This document shows positions 14,976 to 21,704 of a DNA stretch of 23,134 bases, one piece after another (position 1 is the first letter of the stretch; each line of letters opens with the position of its first letter). The position numbers were made by a program, and so were the translations under genes. The DNA comes from an uncultured Clostridia bacterium. Its GTDB lineage: Bacteria; Bacillota; Clostridia; Oscillospirales; Acutalibacteraceae. Location of the stretch: NCBI GenBank assembly GCA_937896885.1, contig CALBNX010000061.1, forward strand, positions 1 through 23,134, read 5' to 3'. Under the pieces are notes generated by a model that searched no databases, was not told where the DNA came from, and was given only the letters and a program-made list of their open reading frames with translations.

Positions 14976-15986
14976 CTATGCCCCCTTTACTTTCTTTCTC
15001 TTATTCTTCATTTCGCCGAAGTCTTTACGATTAGACTTTGCTTTTTCTTCGGCTTTTTGTATATCAAAAGATGTTTCTTTTATCTTATTTTGCTTTTGAG
15101 CTTTTGTTTCGAATTTCTTTGTACCCTTTTCAATATCTTGGGCGGTGAGCATCCCTGCACTGTGCCATTTTTTGATTATTCCGTTCATATGGCGCATATT
15201 CACCCAGACAAGTCTGCCTGTCTGCTTTTCGTTTTTCATTATATTAAATGCTTTTTCGACTTCGTCAATAGTATAACCCCAACGAATCCATTCACTAATG
15301 AGCTCAAGCACTGCAAAGCTTGGCGCAGAGTCGTCGTTATTGGTACGCTTTGCCAATTCTTTAAACAAAGTCAAAGATTTTTCAGTTTCTCTTATGTAAT
15401 CGTCAGCAGACGAGAGAGTTGTAACCCCATTTTCTGCCCAATATTTTGCAATTTTCAAAATATCATTGTGCCCTGTTGAGTCGATGCTTTTTGCAAAGTG
15501 CAAAAGACAGTTGGCAACATCGGGCTTAATATTATAACGATAAACAACTGAATAAATTGTACTCTGCATTGCAAAACCAAAAGTTCTGCCTAAAATCTGT
15601 TGTGCTTCGTTAAAAAGTCGTTTCATTGAGCCATTCTTTTTAAGCACTTTTTCGATTTCATCTTGAGTTGGATTTGTGAAATGAATTTCAGGTAATGGTG
15701 CTTTGATTTTCTCGACAGTAATTGTCTGCTTTTCTGTTTTAACAGTTTCTTCCGCTTTTCCCATCTGCAAAATTCCGCTATCAACCCAATATTCAACACA
15801 TTCTTTCACTGTTGAAAGTGAGAGATTTGTAACTTTTGCAATTTGTGCTTCATCAGTTTCAGGATTTCTAAAAACTGCGATGATTACCTTTAATTGTTCA
15901 CCACTTGCAAATTTAAGTCCTTTATCAGCGATTTCTGTTGGTAAAGAAAACATTGATGAATAAACTTTAGGTGCAATTTTGAACAT
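14976..15986 (-). CDS. dnaD: DnaD-domain primosome protein
   Basis: A 336-residue DnaD/DnaB-family protein of the Bacillota primosome. The N-terminal part is a winged helix (EAQIAKVTNLSLSTVKECVEYW). Two DnaD-type helical domains follow at about residues 115-190 and 200-285; the first has GRTFGFAMQSTIYSVVY, and the second ends near WVNMRHMNGIIKKW, close to the YxxxI motif region of DnaD domains. The C-terminus is Lys-rich, as in ssDNA-binding tails. ATG 15986 is chosen because AAAGGAGAG is just upstream; the in-frame ATG at 16004 is directly before that site. It is the first gene of an operon with dnaC. Confidence 0.9.
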   Translation of the reverse strand: MFKIAPKVYSSMFSLPTEIADKGLKFASGEQLKVIIAVFRNPETDEAQIAKVTNLSLSTVKECVEYWVDSGILQMGKAEETVKTEKQTITVEKIKAPLPEIHFTNPTQDEIEKVLKKNGSMKRLFNEAQQILGRTFGFAMQSTIYSVVYRYNIKPDVANCLLHFAKSIDSTGHNDILKIAKYWAENGVTTLSSADDYIRETEKSLTLFKELAKRTNNDDSAPSFAVLELISEWIRWGYTIDEVEKAFNIMKNEKQTGRLVWVNMRHMNGIIKKWHSAGMLTAQDIEKGTKKFETKAQKQNKIKETSFDIQKAEEKAKSNRKDFGEMKNKRKKVKGA

Positions 15987-16025
15987 TTTTATCTCTCCTT
16001 TCATTGAATATGGTCAGGGACAATA

Positions 16026-16054
16026 AGTATAACATATTTTAATATTTTTTGCAA
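16026..16054 (-). promoter_or_regulatory. Promoter of dnaD-dnaC
   Basis: Minus strand TTGCAA (16054-16049), 17-base spacer, TATACT (16031-16026). It lies 40 bases before the dnaD start. Confidence 0.7.
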
Positions 16055-16121
16055 TCACAAGATATTGTGGGCAACCATATACAAAACCCAATTCAATTTC
16101 CCTTTCACACTCAAAATATTG

Positions 16122-16150
16122 TTGACTTTAACCTTTACAAAATATATAAT
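16122..16150 (+). promoter_or_regulatory. Promoter of galM
   Basis: TTGACT (16122-16127), 17-base spacer, TATAAT (16145-16150). It lies 35 bases before the galM start and diverges from the dnaD promoter. Confidence 0.88.
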
Positions 16151-16185
16151 ATTTTTGAATAAATCTCTTATAGGAGTGAGAAAAT

Positions 16186-17223
16186 ATGGGTATTACAAAA
16201 TCAGTTTTCGGTGTTACAAAAGACGGCAAACAAGTTGATGCTTTTCTCATTGAAAACAACAATAATATGAAAATTAATCTTATCACTTGGGGTGCTACTT
16301 TACAGAGCATTCTTGTAAAGGATAAAGATGAAAACGAAATCGATTTATTGCTCGGTTTTGATGATATGGAAGGTTTCGAAAATCGTCACGATTATCAGGG
16401 TGTAATTGTAGGTCCTGTTGCTAACAGAATTTCTGCTGGTGGGCTCACAATTGATGGTGTGAAAGTTCCAGTTACAACTACTCACGGCGACGTTACACTT
16501 CACAGCAACGGAGAATTCTCAACTGCTGTGTGGGACGCTATTATTGTTGACTCTGACTCTGTTGAATTCTCATATTTCAGCGCTGACGGTACAGAAGGTT
16601 TTCCTGGCAACAAAAAAGTAACAGTTCGCTACACTCTTACTGACAAAAACGAAATCATTATTGATTACACAGCAGTATCTGACAAGAAAACTGCATTCAA
16701 CCTTACAAACCACGCATATTTCAACCTTAAAGGCTATCAGAATGGTGATATTCTCGACCATACTCTTTATATCAATGCAGATGCATTTACACCAATGGGT
16801 GAAGGACTTGTGCCAACAGGTGAAATCCGTGATGTAACAGGCACTCCGTTTGATTTCAGAGAGCCTAAAACTATTGGCAGAGATATTGGTGCAGATTATG
16901 AGCAACTTGATGCAGGTAATGGTTATGACCACAATTTCTGTATCAATAATTACAACAAAGAACTTCGTCTTGCAGCAACTGTTACTGCTCCAAATGGTGT
17001 AAGACTTGACTGTTTGACAGATTTACCTGGTATGCAACTCTATGTTGGTAATTTCCTTGAAGGTAAAATCGGCAAGAATAATACTCCAATGGATTTCCGT
17101 TGTGGTTTCTGCCTTGAAACACAGTATTATCCAAATGCTACAAACACACCAAGTTTTTATAATTGTGTATTTGATAAGGATGAAGTTGTGAAAACAACAA
17201 CTGTGTATAAAGTTACTGTATAA
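16186..17223 (+). CDS. galM: Aldose 1-epimerase (mutarotase)
   Basis: Interconverts alpha and beta anomers of galactose and glucose in the cytoplasm, feeding the Leloir pathway. The 345-residue length is typical. Conserved segments: WGATLQSI, VIVGPVANRISAG, HGDVTLHS, the catalytic His in LTNHAYFNLKG, and the catalytic Glu in CGFCLETQYYPNA near the C-terminus. There is no signal peptide. ATG 16186 follows TAGGAGTGAG. It has its own promoter and no sugar-kinase or transport gene nearby; the GH43 glycosidase is some 4.5 kb away. The hairpin array starts 7 bases after its stop codon and may act on the 3' end of its mRNA. Confidence 0.96.
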   Translation: MGITKSVFGVTKDGKQVDAFLIENNNNMKINLITWGATLQSILVKDKDENEIDLLLGFDDMEGFENRHDYQGVIVGPVANRISAGGLTIDGVKVPVTTTHGDVTLHSNGEFSTAVWDAIIVDSDSVEFSYFSADGTEGFPGNKKVTVRYTLTDKNEIIIDYTAVSDKKTAFNLTNHAYFNLKGYQNGDILDHTLYINADAFTPMGEGLVPTGEIRDVTGTPFDFREPKTIGRDIGADYEQLDAGNGYDHNFCINNYNKELRLAATVTAPNGVRLDCLTDLPGMQLYVGNFLEGKIGKNNTPMDFRCGFCLETQYYPNATNTPSFYNCVFDKDEVVKTTTVYKVTV

Positions 17224-17230
17224 TGTTATA

Positions 17231-17386
17231 ATGAATTCGAAGAATTCAAATCATGGAGCGTAGCGAGAAATCGTGGCGTAGCCAATTCATGCGAAGCAAT
17301 TCATAAGTAAGATGAATTGCAACTTTGTTGCATGAATTGATTTTATCATGAATTGTGATAAATCACATGAATTGCACCTGCGGTGC
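17231..17386. repeat. Ordered array of small hairpins separated by ATGAATT/AATTCAT blocks
   Basis: Non-coding. From left: hairpin GAATTC-GAA-GAATTC; block AAATCAT; GGAGCGTAGCGAG; block AAATCGT; GGC-GTA-GCC; block AATTCAT; GC-GAA-GC; block AATTCAT; 7-base centre (17305-17311); then block ATGAATT four times, each followed by a different palindrome: GCAAC-TTT-GTTGC, GAT-TTT-ATC, GTGAT-AA-ATCAC, GCACC-TGC-GGTGC. The blocks flip from AATTCAT to ATGAATT at the centre, so the element is an inverted repeat at large scale and a hairpin series at small scale. Stem sequences differ between units but remain self-complementary, which points to structure as the conserved quantity. It resembles a MITE or intergenic palindrome family (inference). 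Confidence 0.85.
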
Positions 17387-17404
17387 ATTATCAAACCAAT
17401 TGTA

Positions 17405-17472
17405 ACACATTCCCCCATTTCCCATAAGATGTAATGTAAGTTCATTATGGGAAGGAGGAAAAATGAATGTGT
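17405..17472 (+). promoter_or_regulatory. Long hairpin enclosing the ribosome site of the 44-residue peptide
   Basis: TTCCCATAA (17419-17427) pairs perfectly with TTATGGGAA (17445-17453). ACACATTC (17405-17412) pairs perfectly with GAATGTGT (17465-17472). The unpaired part on the 3' side contains GGAGG (17454-17458), and the outer stem contains the start codon at 17467. C-rich bases 17412-17416 could also pair with GGAGG. A translation switch is an inference. Confidence 0.6.
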
Positions 17473-17601
17473 AACTTCTTCGGTAACAACTCTTGGTTGA
17501 TTGTTATTATCATCTTAATTCTTCTCACAGATAACAACAACGGTTGCGGTTGCAACAATGACTGTGGCTGTGCTCGTAGAGACTATGACTGCGGTTGCTA
17601 A
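17467..17601 (+). CDS. 44-residue cysteine-rich peptide with one hydrophobic helix
   Basis: Too short for normal gene calls. It starts at ATG 17467, 8 bases after GGAGG, and runs MCNFFGNNSW, then a hydrophobic stretch LIVIIILILL (11-20), then an Asn/Gly/Cys tail with three CGC motifs (Cys27/29, 33/35, 42/44). Cys2 is a seventh cysteine. An ATG at 17463 would stop after three codons. The layout resembles small Gly/Cys-rich membrane peptides of sporulating Bacillota, but I cannot name the family. The CxC motifs suggest metal binding or disulfide cross-linking (inference). It has a terminator at 17633-17661, so it is its own unit between galM and hflX. Confidence 0.75.
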   Translation: MCNFFGNNSWLIVIIILILLTDNNNGCGCNNDCGCARRDYDCGC

Positions 17602-17632
17602 TCAATAAATATTAAGGACTTTCAAAAGAAAG

Positions 17633-17661
17633 AGCGGGGTCTTAAAACGGCTCCGCTTTTT
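17633..17661 (+). terminator. Intrinsic terminator after the Cys-rich peptide
   Basis: AGCGG (17633-17637) pairs with CCGCT (17653-17657), followed by TTTT. GAGC / GGCTC gives an alternative pairing. The stem is short but G+C-rich. Confidence 0.6.
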
Positions 17662-17745
17662 AGAATTAACGCAGGAACTCAAAAACGCAAGAACGCAATA
17701 AAAACCAATACTTTGAGTTTTGTGTTTATTTACGGAGTAAATATT

Positions 17746-18996
17746 ATGGAATTTTATGAAATTGATAATTCGCCTGAAAAAGCACTGCTTTTGTGCGTTG
17801 ACACGGGTGATTTTGATGCAGAAAGCTCAATGGAAGAACTCACGCTCCTCACAGAAAGTGCAGGGGCACAAGTTGTTGGCTCAATTATTCAAAGGCGTGA
17901 AAATCCTGACGGTGCAACATATATTGGTAAAGGCAGACTCGCCGAAGCAGAGCTTTTTTGTCACAATCAAGAAGTAGATTTGATTATCTGTGACGGAGAA
18001 CTGACACCATCACAAATCCGTAATATCGAAAACGCAACTGATGTGCGGGTTGTTGACCGCACGCAATTAATTCTTGATATTTTCGCACTTCGCGCAAAAA
18101 CCCGTGAAGGTAAATTGCAGGTTGAATTGGCTCAACTCAAATACGCTCTTCCTCGTCTCACAGGCAAGGGGAAACAGCTCTCCCGTCTTGGTGGTGGTAT
18201 TGGTACTCGTGGCCCCGGTGAAACGAAACTCGAAAGTGACCGTCGTCACATTATGCGCAGAATGTACGCTTTGCAAGAACAACTTGACGAGGTTGAAAAG
18301 CGCAGGGCATTACTTCGTAAAAGACGAGAGAAAAATGATGTTACAACAGTAGCACTTGTAGGATACACCAACGCAGGTAAATCAACGCTTATGAATGCGC
18401 TAACAGATGCAGGCGTGCTCGCCGAAGACAAGCTTTTCGCTACACTTGACCCAACATCGAGAAAACTATCTTTACCTAACGGACAAGATGTTATGCTCAT
18501 TGACACAGTTGGATTTGTCAGCCGACTCCCCCACGATTTAGTCAAGGCATTCCGTTCAACCCTTGAAGAAGCGGCAAGTGCTGACATTGTGCTCAATGTA
18601 TGTGATGCATCTGATGAGCATTGCACCGAACATATTGAAATCACAACGGGCATTTTAAAAGATTTAGGTTGCAACGGTGACAACATAATAACAGTTATGA
18701 ACAAATGTGACAAAGCCGAAAATATTTTCAATATTTTACCGATGGGTAAAACCGTTATGATTAGCGCTCTAAAGGGCATTAACCTTGACCTTTTACTTAA
18801 AGAAATCGAAAAGGCATTGTCACTTAAAATTATTGAAATCAATTTGCTTATTCCATTCTCTGATGGTGGTGAAGTGAATTTTTTGAGAAACAATGCAAAG
18901 ATTTTAAACGAAGAATACACCGCTGACGGCACACTTTTAAAGGTGATTATTCCAACGGACTATGCCGACAGATTTCAAAAATATGTTGTTGAATAA
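17746..18996 (+). CDS. hflX: GTPase HflX
   Basis: Translation-associated GTPase that splits stalled or hibernating 70S ribosomes under stress. The 416-residue protein has the N-terminal HflX domain with GATYIGKGRL (about 56-65), the glycine-rich GGGIGTRGPGETKLE segment (149-163), a coiled-coil (about 165-200), then the G domain: G1 GYTNAGKST (206-214), G2 within FATLDPTSR, G3 DTVGF, G4 NKCDK and G5 SALKG. A C-terminal domain follows. All G motifs are intact. ATG 17746 is used, 8 bases after GGAG; the longer in-frame TTG at 17713 has no ribosome site. No promoter is clear; an 8-bp inverted repeat lies at 17676-17719 in the leader. Confidence 0.97.
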   Translation: MEFYEIDNSPEKALLLCVDTGDFDAESSMEELTLLTESAGAQVVGSIIQRRENPDGATYIGKGRLAEAELFCHNQEVDLIICDGELTPSQIRNIENATDVRVVDRTQLILDIFALRAKTREGKLQVELAQLKYALPRLTGKGKQLSRLGGGIGTRGPGETKLESDRRHIMRRMYALQEQLDEVEKRRALLRKRREKNDVTTVALVGYTNAGKSTLMNALTDAGVLAEDKLFATLDPTSRKLSLPNGQDVMLIDTVGFVSRLPHDLVKAFRSTLEEAASADIVLNVCDASDEHCTEHIEITTGILKDLGCNGDNIITVMNKCDKAENIFNILPMGKTVMISALKGINLDLLLKEIEKALSLKIIEINLLIPFSDGGEVNFLRNNAKILNEEYTADGTLLKVIIPTDYADRFQKYVVE

Positions 18997-18997
18997 A

Positions 18998-19029
18998 AAA
19001 GACGATGAGAATTAAAACTCATCGTCTTT
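18998..19029. terminator. Bidirectional terminator between hflX and the lipoprotein gene
   Basis: AAAGACGATGAG (18998-19009) and CTCATCGTCTTT (19018-19029) form a perfect 12-bp stem with an 8-base loop. A-rich sequence to the left and T-rich sequence to the right suit both strands. Confidence 0.9.
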
Positions 19030-19033
19030 CTCT

Positions 19034-19660
19034 TTATTTTCTTTTCAACACAATTTTATATTCGCCGTTTTCTTGGGTACTGCCTTCGATTGTCAGCTGT
19101 TTACCATCAATAACAAACTTTTCTGTTGTGCCGTCACTATAGTTAAGCTTATTGCCATCAATTTTATAAGTGCCCTTTGTAGTTTTGCAGATGTTTTTAA
19201 GAATGTCATCTGCATATTTTTCATAATAAAGCACATCGTCAGTTGTTAAAAACTTGCCTTCTTTTTCAACATTTCTTCTTGCGCCTTCAACCATCAATGA
19301 GCGATATTCTTTTCGCACATCAGTTATATTTTCAATTGTAACGCTTGTGCTATAAGAGCCATCATTATTGAATTTATAGGTTGTGCGCATTTGCACATTA
19401 TTTTTAGTGATTTTCTCGTTGTAATAATCACCATAGAAATTTTGTGCAGAAATTGTTTCATCATAAACCCATGTGCCGACGATTTTGCTTTTTGATTCGG
19501 CAGGGCTCAATGTTGGACCCAAGTCTTCTTCTGTTGTGGTTTCTGTTGTGGTTGTAGTCTGGCTAGGCTCTGGGGTTTGCTCTGTTTTTTTACAGGACGC
19601 AAATGCAGTAACCATCAATAATATAAGAACACAAACCAAAACCTTTTGAAATGTTTTAAT
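19034..19660 (-). CDS. Secreted lipoprotein, unknown function (probable ATT start)
   Basis: A 208-residue protein. After the start, the N-terminus reads KTFQKVLVCVLILLMVTAFASC: a Lys-containing head, a hydrophobic core and a lipobox FASC, so Cys is lipidated after signal peptidase II cleavage. A Thr/Glu-rich linker follows (QTTTTTETTTEE), then a lipocalin-like beta-rich domain with repeated threads such as IVGTWVYDE, YKFNNDGSYS and KGTYKIDGNKLNYSDG. That pattern resembles small extracytoplasmic proteins with a lipocalin-type fold; no function can be assigned. The usual start would be TTG 19639, but that removes both lysines. ATT 19660 has GAGGG 6 bases upstream. An ATG at 19673 is out of frame. 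It is transcribed toward hflX. Confidence 0.75.
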   Translation of the reverse strand: MKTFQKVLVCVLILLMVTAFASCKKTEQTPEPSQTTTTTETTTEEDLGPTLSPAESKSKIVGTWVYDETISAQNFYGDYYNEKITKNNVQMRTTYKFNNDGSYSTSVTIENITDVRKEYRSLMVEGARRNVEKEGKFLTTDDVLYYEKYADDILKNICKTTKGTYKIDGNKLNYSDGTTEKFVIDGKQLTIEGSTQENGEYKIVLKRK

Positions 19661-19676
19661 AATAATCCCTCATTTC

Positions 19677-19707
19677 AAAATCCCCGTAAAGCTTTTGCCT
19701 TACGGGG
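19677..19707 (-). terminator. Intrinsic terminator after the alpha/beta-hydrolase-like gene
   Basis: Minus strand CCCCGTAA (19707-19700) pairs with TTACGGGG (19689-19682) around a 10-base loop, followed by ATTTTG. The T-run is short. It begins 12 bases after the stop codon. Confidence 0.8.
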
Positions 19708-19719
19708 TTATAAGTTATA

Positions 19720-21543
19720 TTATGAGAAAATTTGACCGAGAATAAGGAATGGGATTTCGCTGTAAGCTGCATCGCCATATACTTCATAAAGTCCGTCACA
19801 AATACCCTTGATAACTGTAACAGCAACCTTTGATGTGCTATCGCTACTTACAACTTCTTCGCCACCCATAATCTTGTCATAGATTGCATAGAATCTGTCG
19901 TTTGCTGCCTTGTATTCAGCAACATTGATAACTGTAACTGCAAGCATATCTTCAACCTGCTTGATTGCACCGTCAAGCTCCTTCTTGTCTTCAGCAGAAA
20001 GTGATGATGTGTCATATTCTTTCATCGCTGCAACATCTTTGCGAAGCTGTAAAGTTTCACGGCTCTTATTGAACTGTGGGAATTTGTCAGGATATGAGAA
20101 AACATCTGTAAAGCTTTCATCTGTAAGAAGATGAATGATAAGACTCATAAGAACATCATTTGAAGCCGTTGTTGCGTGGTTCTGGCCACTGAAATAGAAT
20201 GTATGGTCAGGAAGAAGACCTGTGTGAGCATCTATAATTCCTTCTGGGTCAATATGCTCATGCAAGATACAATTGTTATTTACCCATGGAGTTTTATAAC
20301 CCGCAGGAAGTCTTGTTCCTACATTCACACTATAAGCACCCATTGATGTTGAGTCAACTTGAATGATACCGTCAGCCTGTGTATAGCTATGAGAAACAGC
20401 GAGTTCATAGAGTTCAACATTAGTGTCAACGATGTCAAAAATTTCAACACCCTTGCTTCTTGCTGTAATAATATTAAAATCAGATTTGAGCTGAGCGTTG
20501 TAATACCAGTCAGCCTGTCTGCGAATTTCTGCCATTTCATCGCCTGCAAGGTACTTATCACGGCAAGTTGGATATTGACCTGATGGAATAAGACCCCACA
20601 TAAGTGTTGAATATCTGAGATATTTGTTAACAAGTGTATCAGCAATAACATCAATAAGATTGCTTACATCAGTTTTTGGCATAAGTCTAACTGCAAGACT
20701 GATTACATAACTGAGAACATTATCTTCACCTAAAAGAGATGTGAACATTGTTGTGTAAAGTGCAGCACTTTCGTCATTGATACCATAAGTATAGCAGTCA
20801 CCAAGAAGGTTTGCACCGTCAAGTGCAGGAACTGCAAAAACAATTCTGTTAACATCAACTGCAATGTTGCTTCCGTTATCAACATAGAGCTGCATAAGTG
20901 CATTTGCAATTGAACCGCCCTGGCTTACAGGAACAATGTTAACCTTTTGAGCACCTGTATCTTTTTTAACGAACTGAATGTAATCATAAAGTTCCTGTGC
21001 AGTCTGAATCATATTACCTGTTGAAACATAGTTGAAGACATAGAGATTATCTTCGCCTGCAATATCAAAATATTCTTCAACTGGGAAGCTCTTAAGCATG
21101 TGTTCTCTTGAAACATCTGTATATGTTTCAAAACTTCCATAATATGTTTCTGGACGAACATCAGGGTCAAGGTTACCATTTGCATCACTTGCCTGTTTTT
21201 CCATCAAAAGGTCACTGAGAAGTTCAGCAACAATTTTTGCAGCTGCTTGGTCTTTATCCTGCTGAGTAGCAAACATTGTCAACACTGGAATAAGTGCTTC
21301 TGTAAGAGCTGCAGTGATAAATTCTTCTGAAACTGAAACATAGAATGGACCTGGAAGAGGATTACCATCAGCATCACATTCTTTTTCACCGTTTACATAG
21401 TGGTAAGTTTCACTTTGAAAAAGTCCCGGAATGATAATTGTAGGTGTATAACTTGTGTTACGAGCAAAGCCTAAAATTGACATACAAGACAACATCATAA
21501 CCACTGCTAAAACAACAGAGATTACTTTTTTGAAGTTTTTCAT
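19720..21543 (-). CDS. Secreted alpha/beta-hydrolase-like protein
   Basis: A 607-residue exported protein. Residues 1-28 form a signal peptide (MKNFKK, hydrophobic core, LGFA). The mature part begins with TPTIIIPGLFQSE, the first strand and oxyanion-loop pattern of lipases. The nucleophile elbow is VPVSQGGS with Ser207: the usual GxSxG has Pro in the first position, but the following GG is kept. DNLYVFNYVSTGN and a late SGQNHATTAS with a possible catalytic His support an alpha/beta-hydrolase of the lipase/LCAT-like type. A helical C-terminal segment (about 505-570) follows. Substrate unknown. ATG 21543 has AAAGGAG 10 bases upstream; in-frame extension to 21576 has no ribosome site. It is monocistronic. 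Confidence 0.85.
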   Translation of the reverse strand: MKNFKKVISVVLAVVMMLSCMSILGFARNTSYTPTIIIPGLFQSETYHYVNGEKECDADGNPLPGPFYVSVSEEFITAALTEALIPVLTMFATQQDKDQAAAKIVAELLSDLLMEKQASDANGNLDPDVRPETYYGSFETYTDVSREHMLKSFPVEEYFDIAGEDNLYVFNYVSTGNMIQTAQELYDYIQFVKKDTGAQKVNIVPVSQGGSIANALMQLYVDNGSNIAVDVNRIVFAVPALDGANLLGDCYTYGINDESAALYTTMFTSLLGEDNVLSYVISLAVRLMPKTDVSNLIDVIADTLVNKYLRYSTLMWGLIPSGQYPTCRDKYLAGDEMAEIRRQADWYYNAQLKSDFNIITARSKGVEIFDIVDTNVELYELAVSHSYTQADGIIQVDSTSMGAYSVNVGTRLPAGYKTPWVNNNCILHEHIDPEGIIDAHTGLLPDHTFYFSGQNHATTASNDVLMSLIIHLLTDESFTDVFSYPDKFPQFNKSRETLQLRKDVAAMKEYDTSSLSAEDKKELDGAIKQVEDMLAVTVINVAEYKAANDRFYAIYDKIMGGEEVVSSDSTSKVAVTVIKGICDGLYEVYGDAAYSEIPFLILGQIFS

Positions 21544-21579
21544 AATAGCATAACTCCTTTTGCAGATTTTTACCAATAT

Positions 21580-21608
21580 AGTATATCAAAATTTGAATAA
21601 ATTGTAAA
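21580..21608 (-). promoter_or_regulatory. Promoter of the alpha/beta-hydrolase-like gene
   Basis: Minus strand TTTACA (21608-21603), 17-base spacer, TATACT (21585-21580). It lies 36 bases before the start codon. Confidence 0.8.
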
Positions 21609-21667
21609 CAAAATCCATATATGCAATGTGCAACAAAATATCATTTAAAATGCAACATATTGCACAA

Positions 21668-21697
21668 TTAAAAAAGGGACGAAATCAACCGTCCCTT
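21668..21697 (-). terminator. Intrinsic terminator after the GH43 gene
   Basis: Minus strand AAGGGACG (21697-21690) and CGTCCCTT (21681-21674) form a perfect 8-bp stem with an 8-base loop, followed by TTTTAA. Confidence 0.93.
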
Positions 21698-21704
21698 ACT
21701 TCTT

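Noticed and set aside
14940..15479. 179-codon open frame opposite dnaD
   Set aside because: Phe/Cys-rich shadow of the Lys/Glu-rich dnaD; no recognisable domain.
13960..15986. dnaD-dnaC as part of a prophage replication module
   Set aside because: No phage genes are nearby, and the neighbours are core genes; this pair is common in Bacillota chromosomes.
17231..17386. Looks like a CRISPR array because short repeats alternate with variable sequence
   Set aside because: Repeats are 7 bases, 'spacers' are 7-13 bases and self-complementary, and the repeat orientation flips in the middle. No cas genes are nearby.
17713..17745. Longer hflX start at TTG 17713
   Set aside because: No ribosome site before it, while GGAG sits 8 bases before ATG 17746.
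18246..18932. 228-codon open frame opposite hflX
   Set aside because: Shadow of hflX; no ribosome site and no recognisable domain.
21609..21667. GCAAC/TTGCAC-type repeats upstream of the hydrolase gene
   Set aside because: Short, imperfect matches in A+T-rich sequence; not distinct enough to claim an operator.
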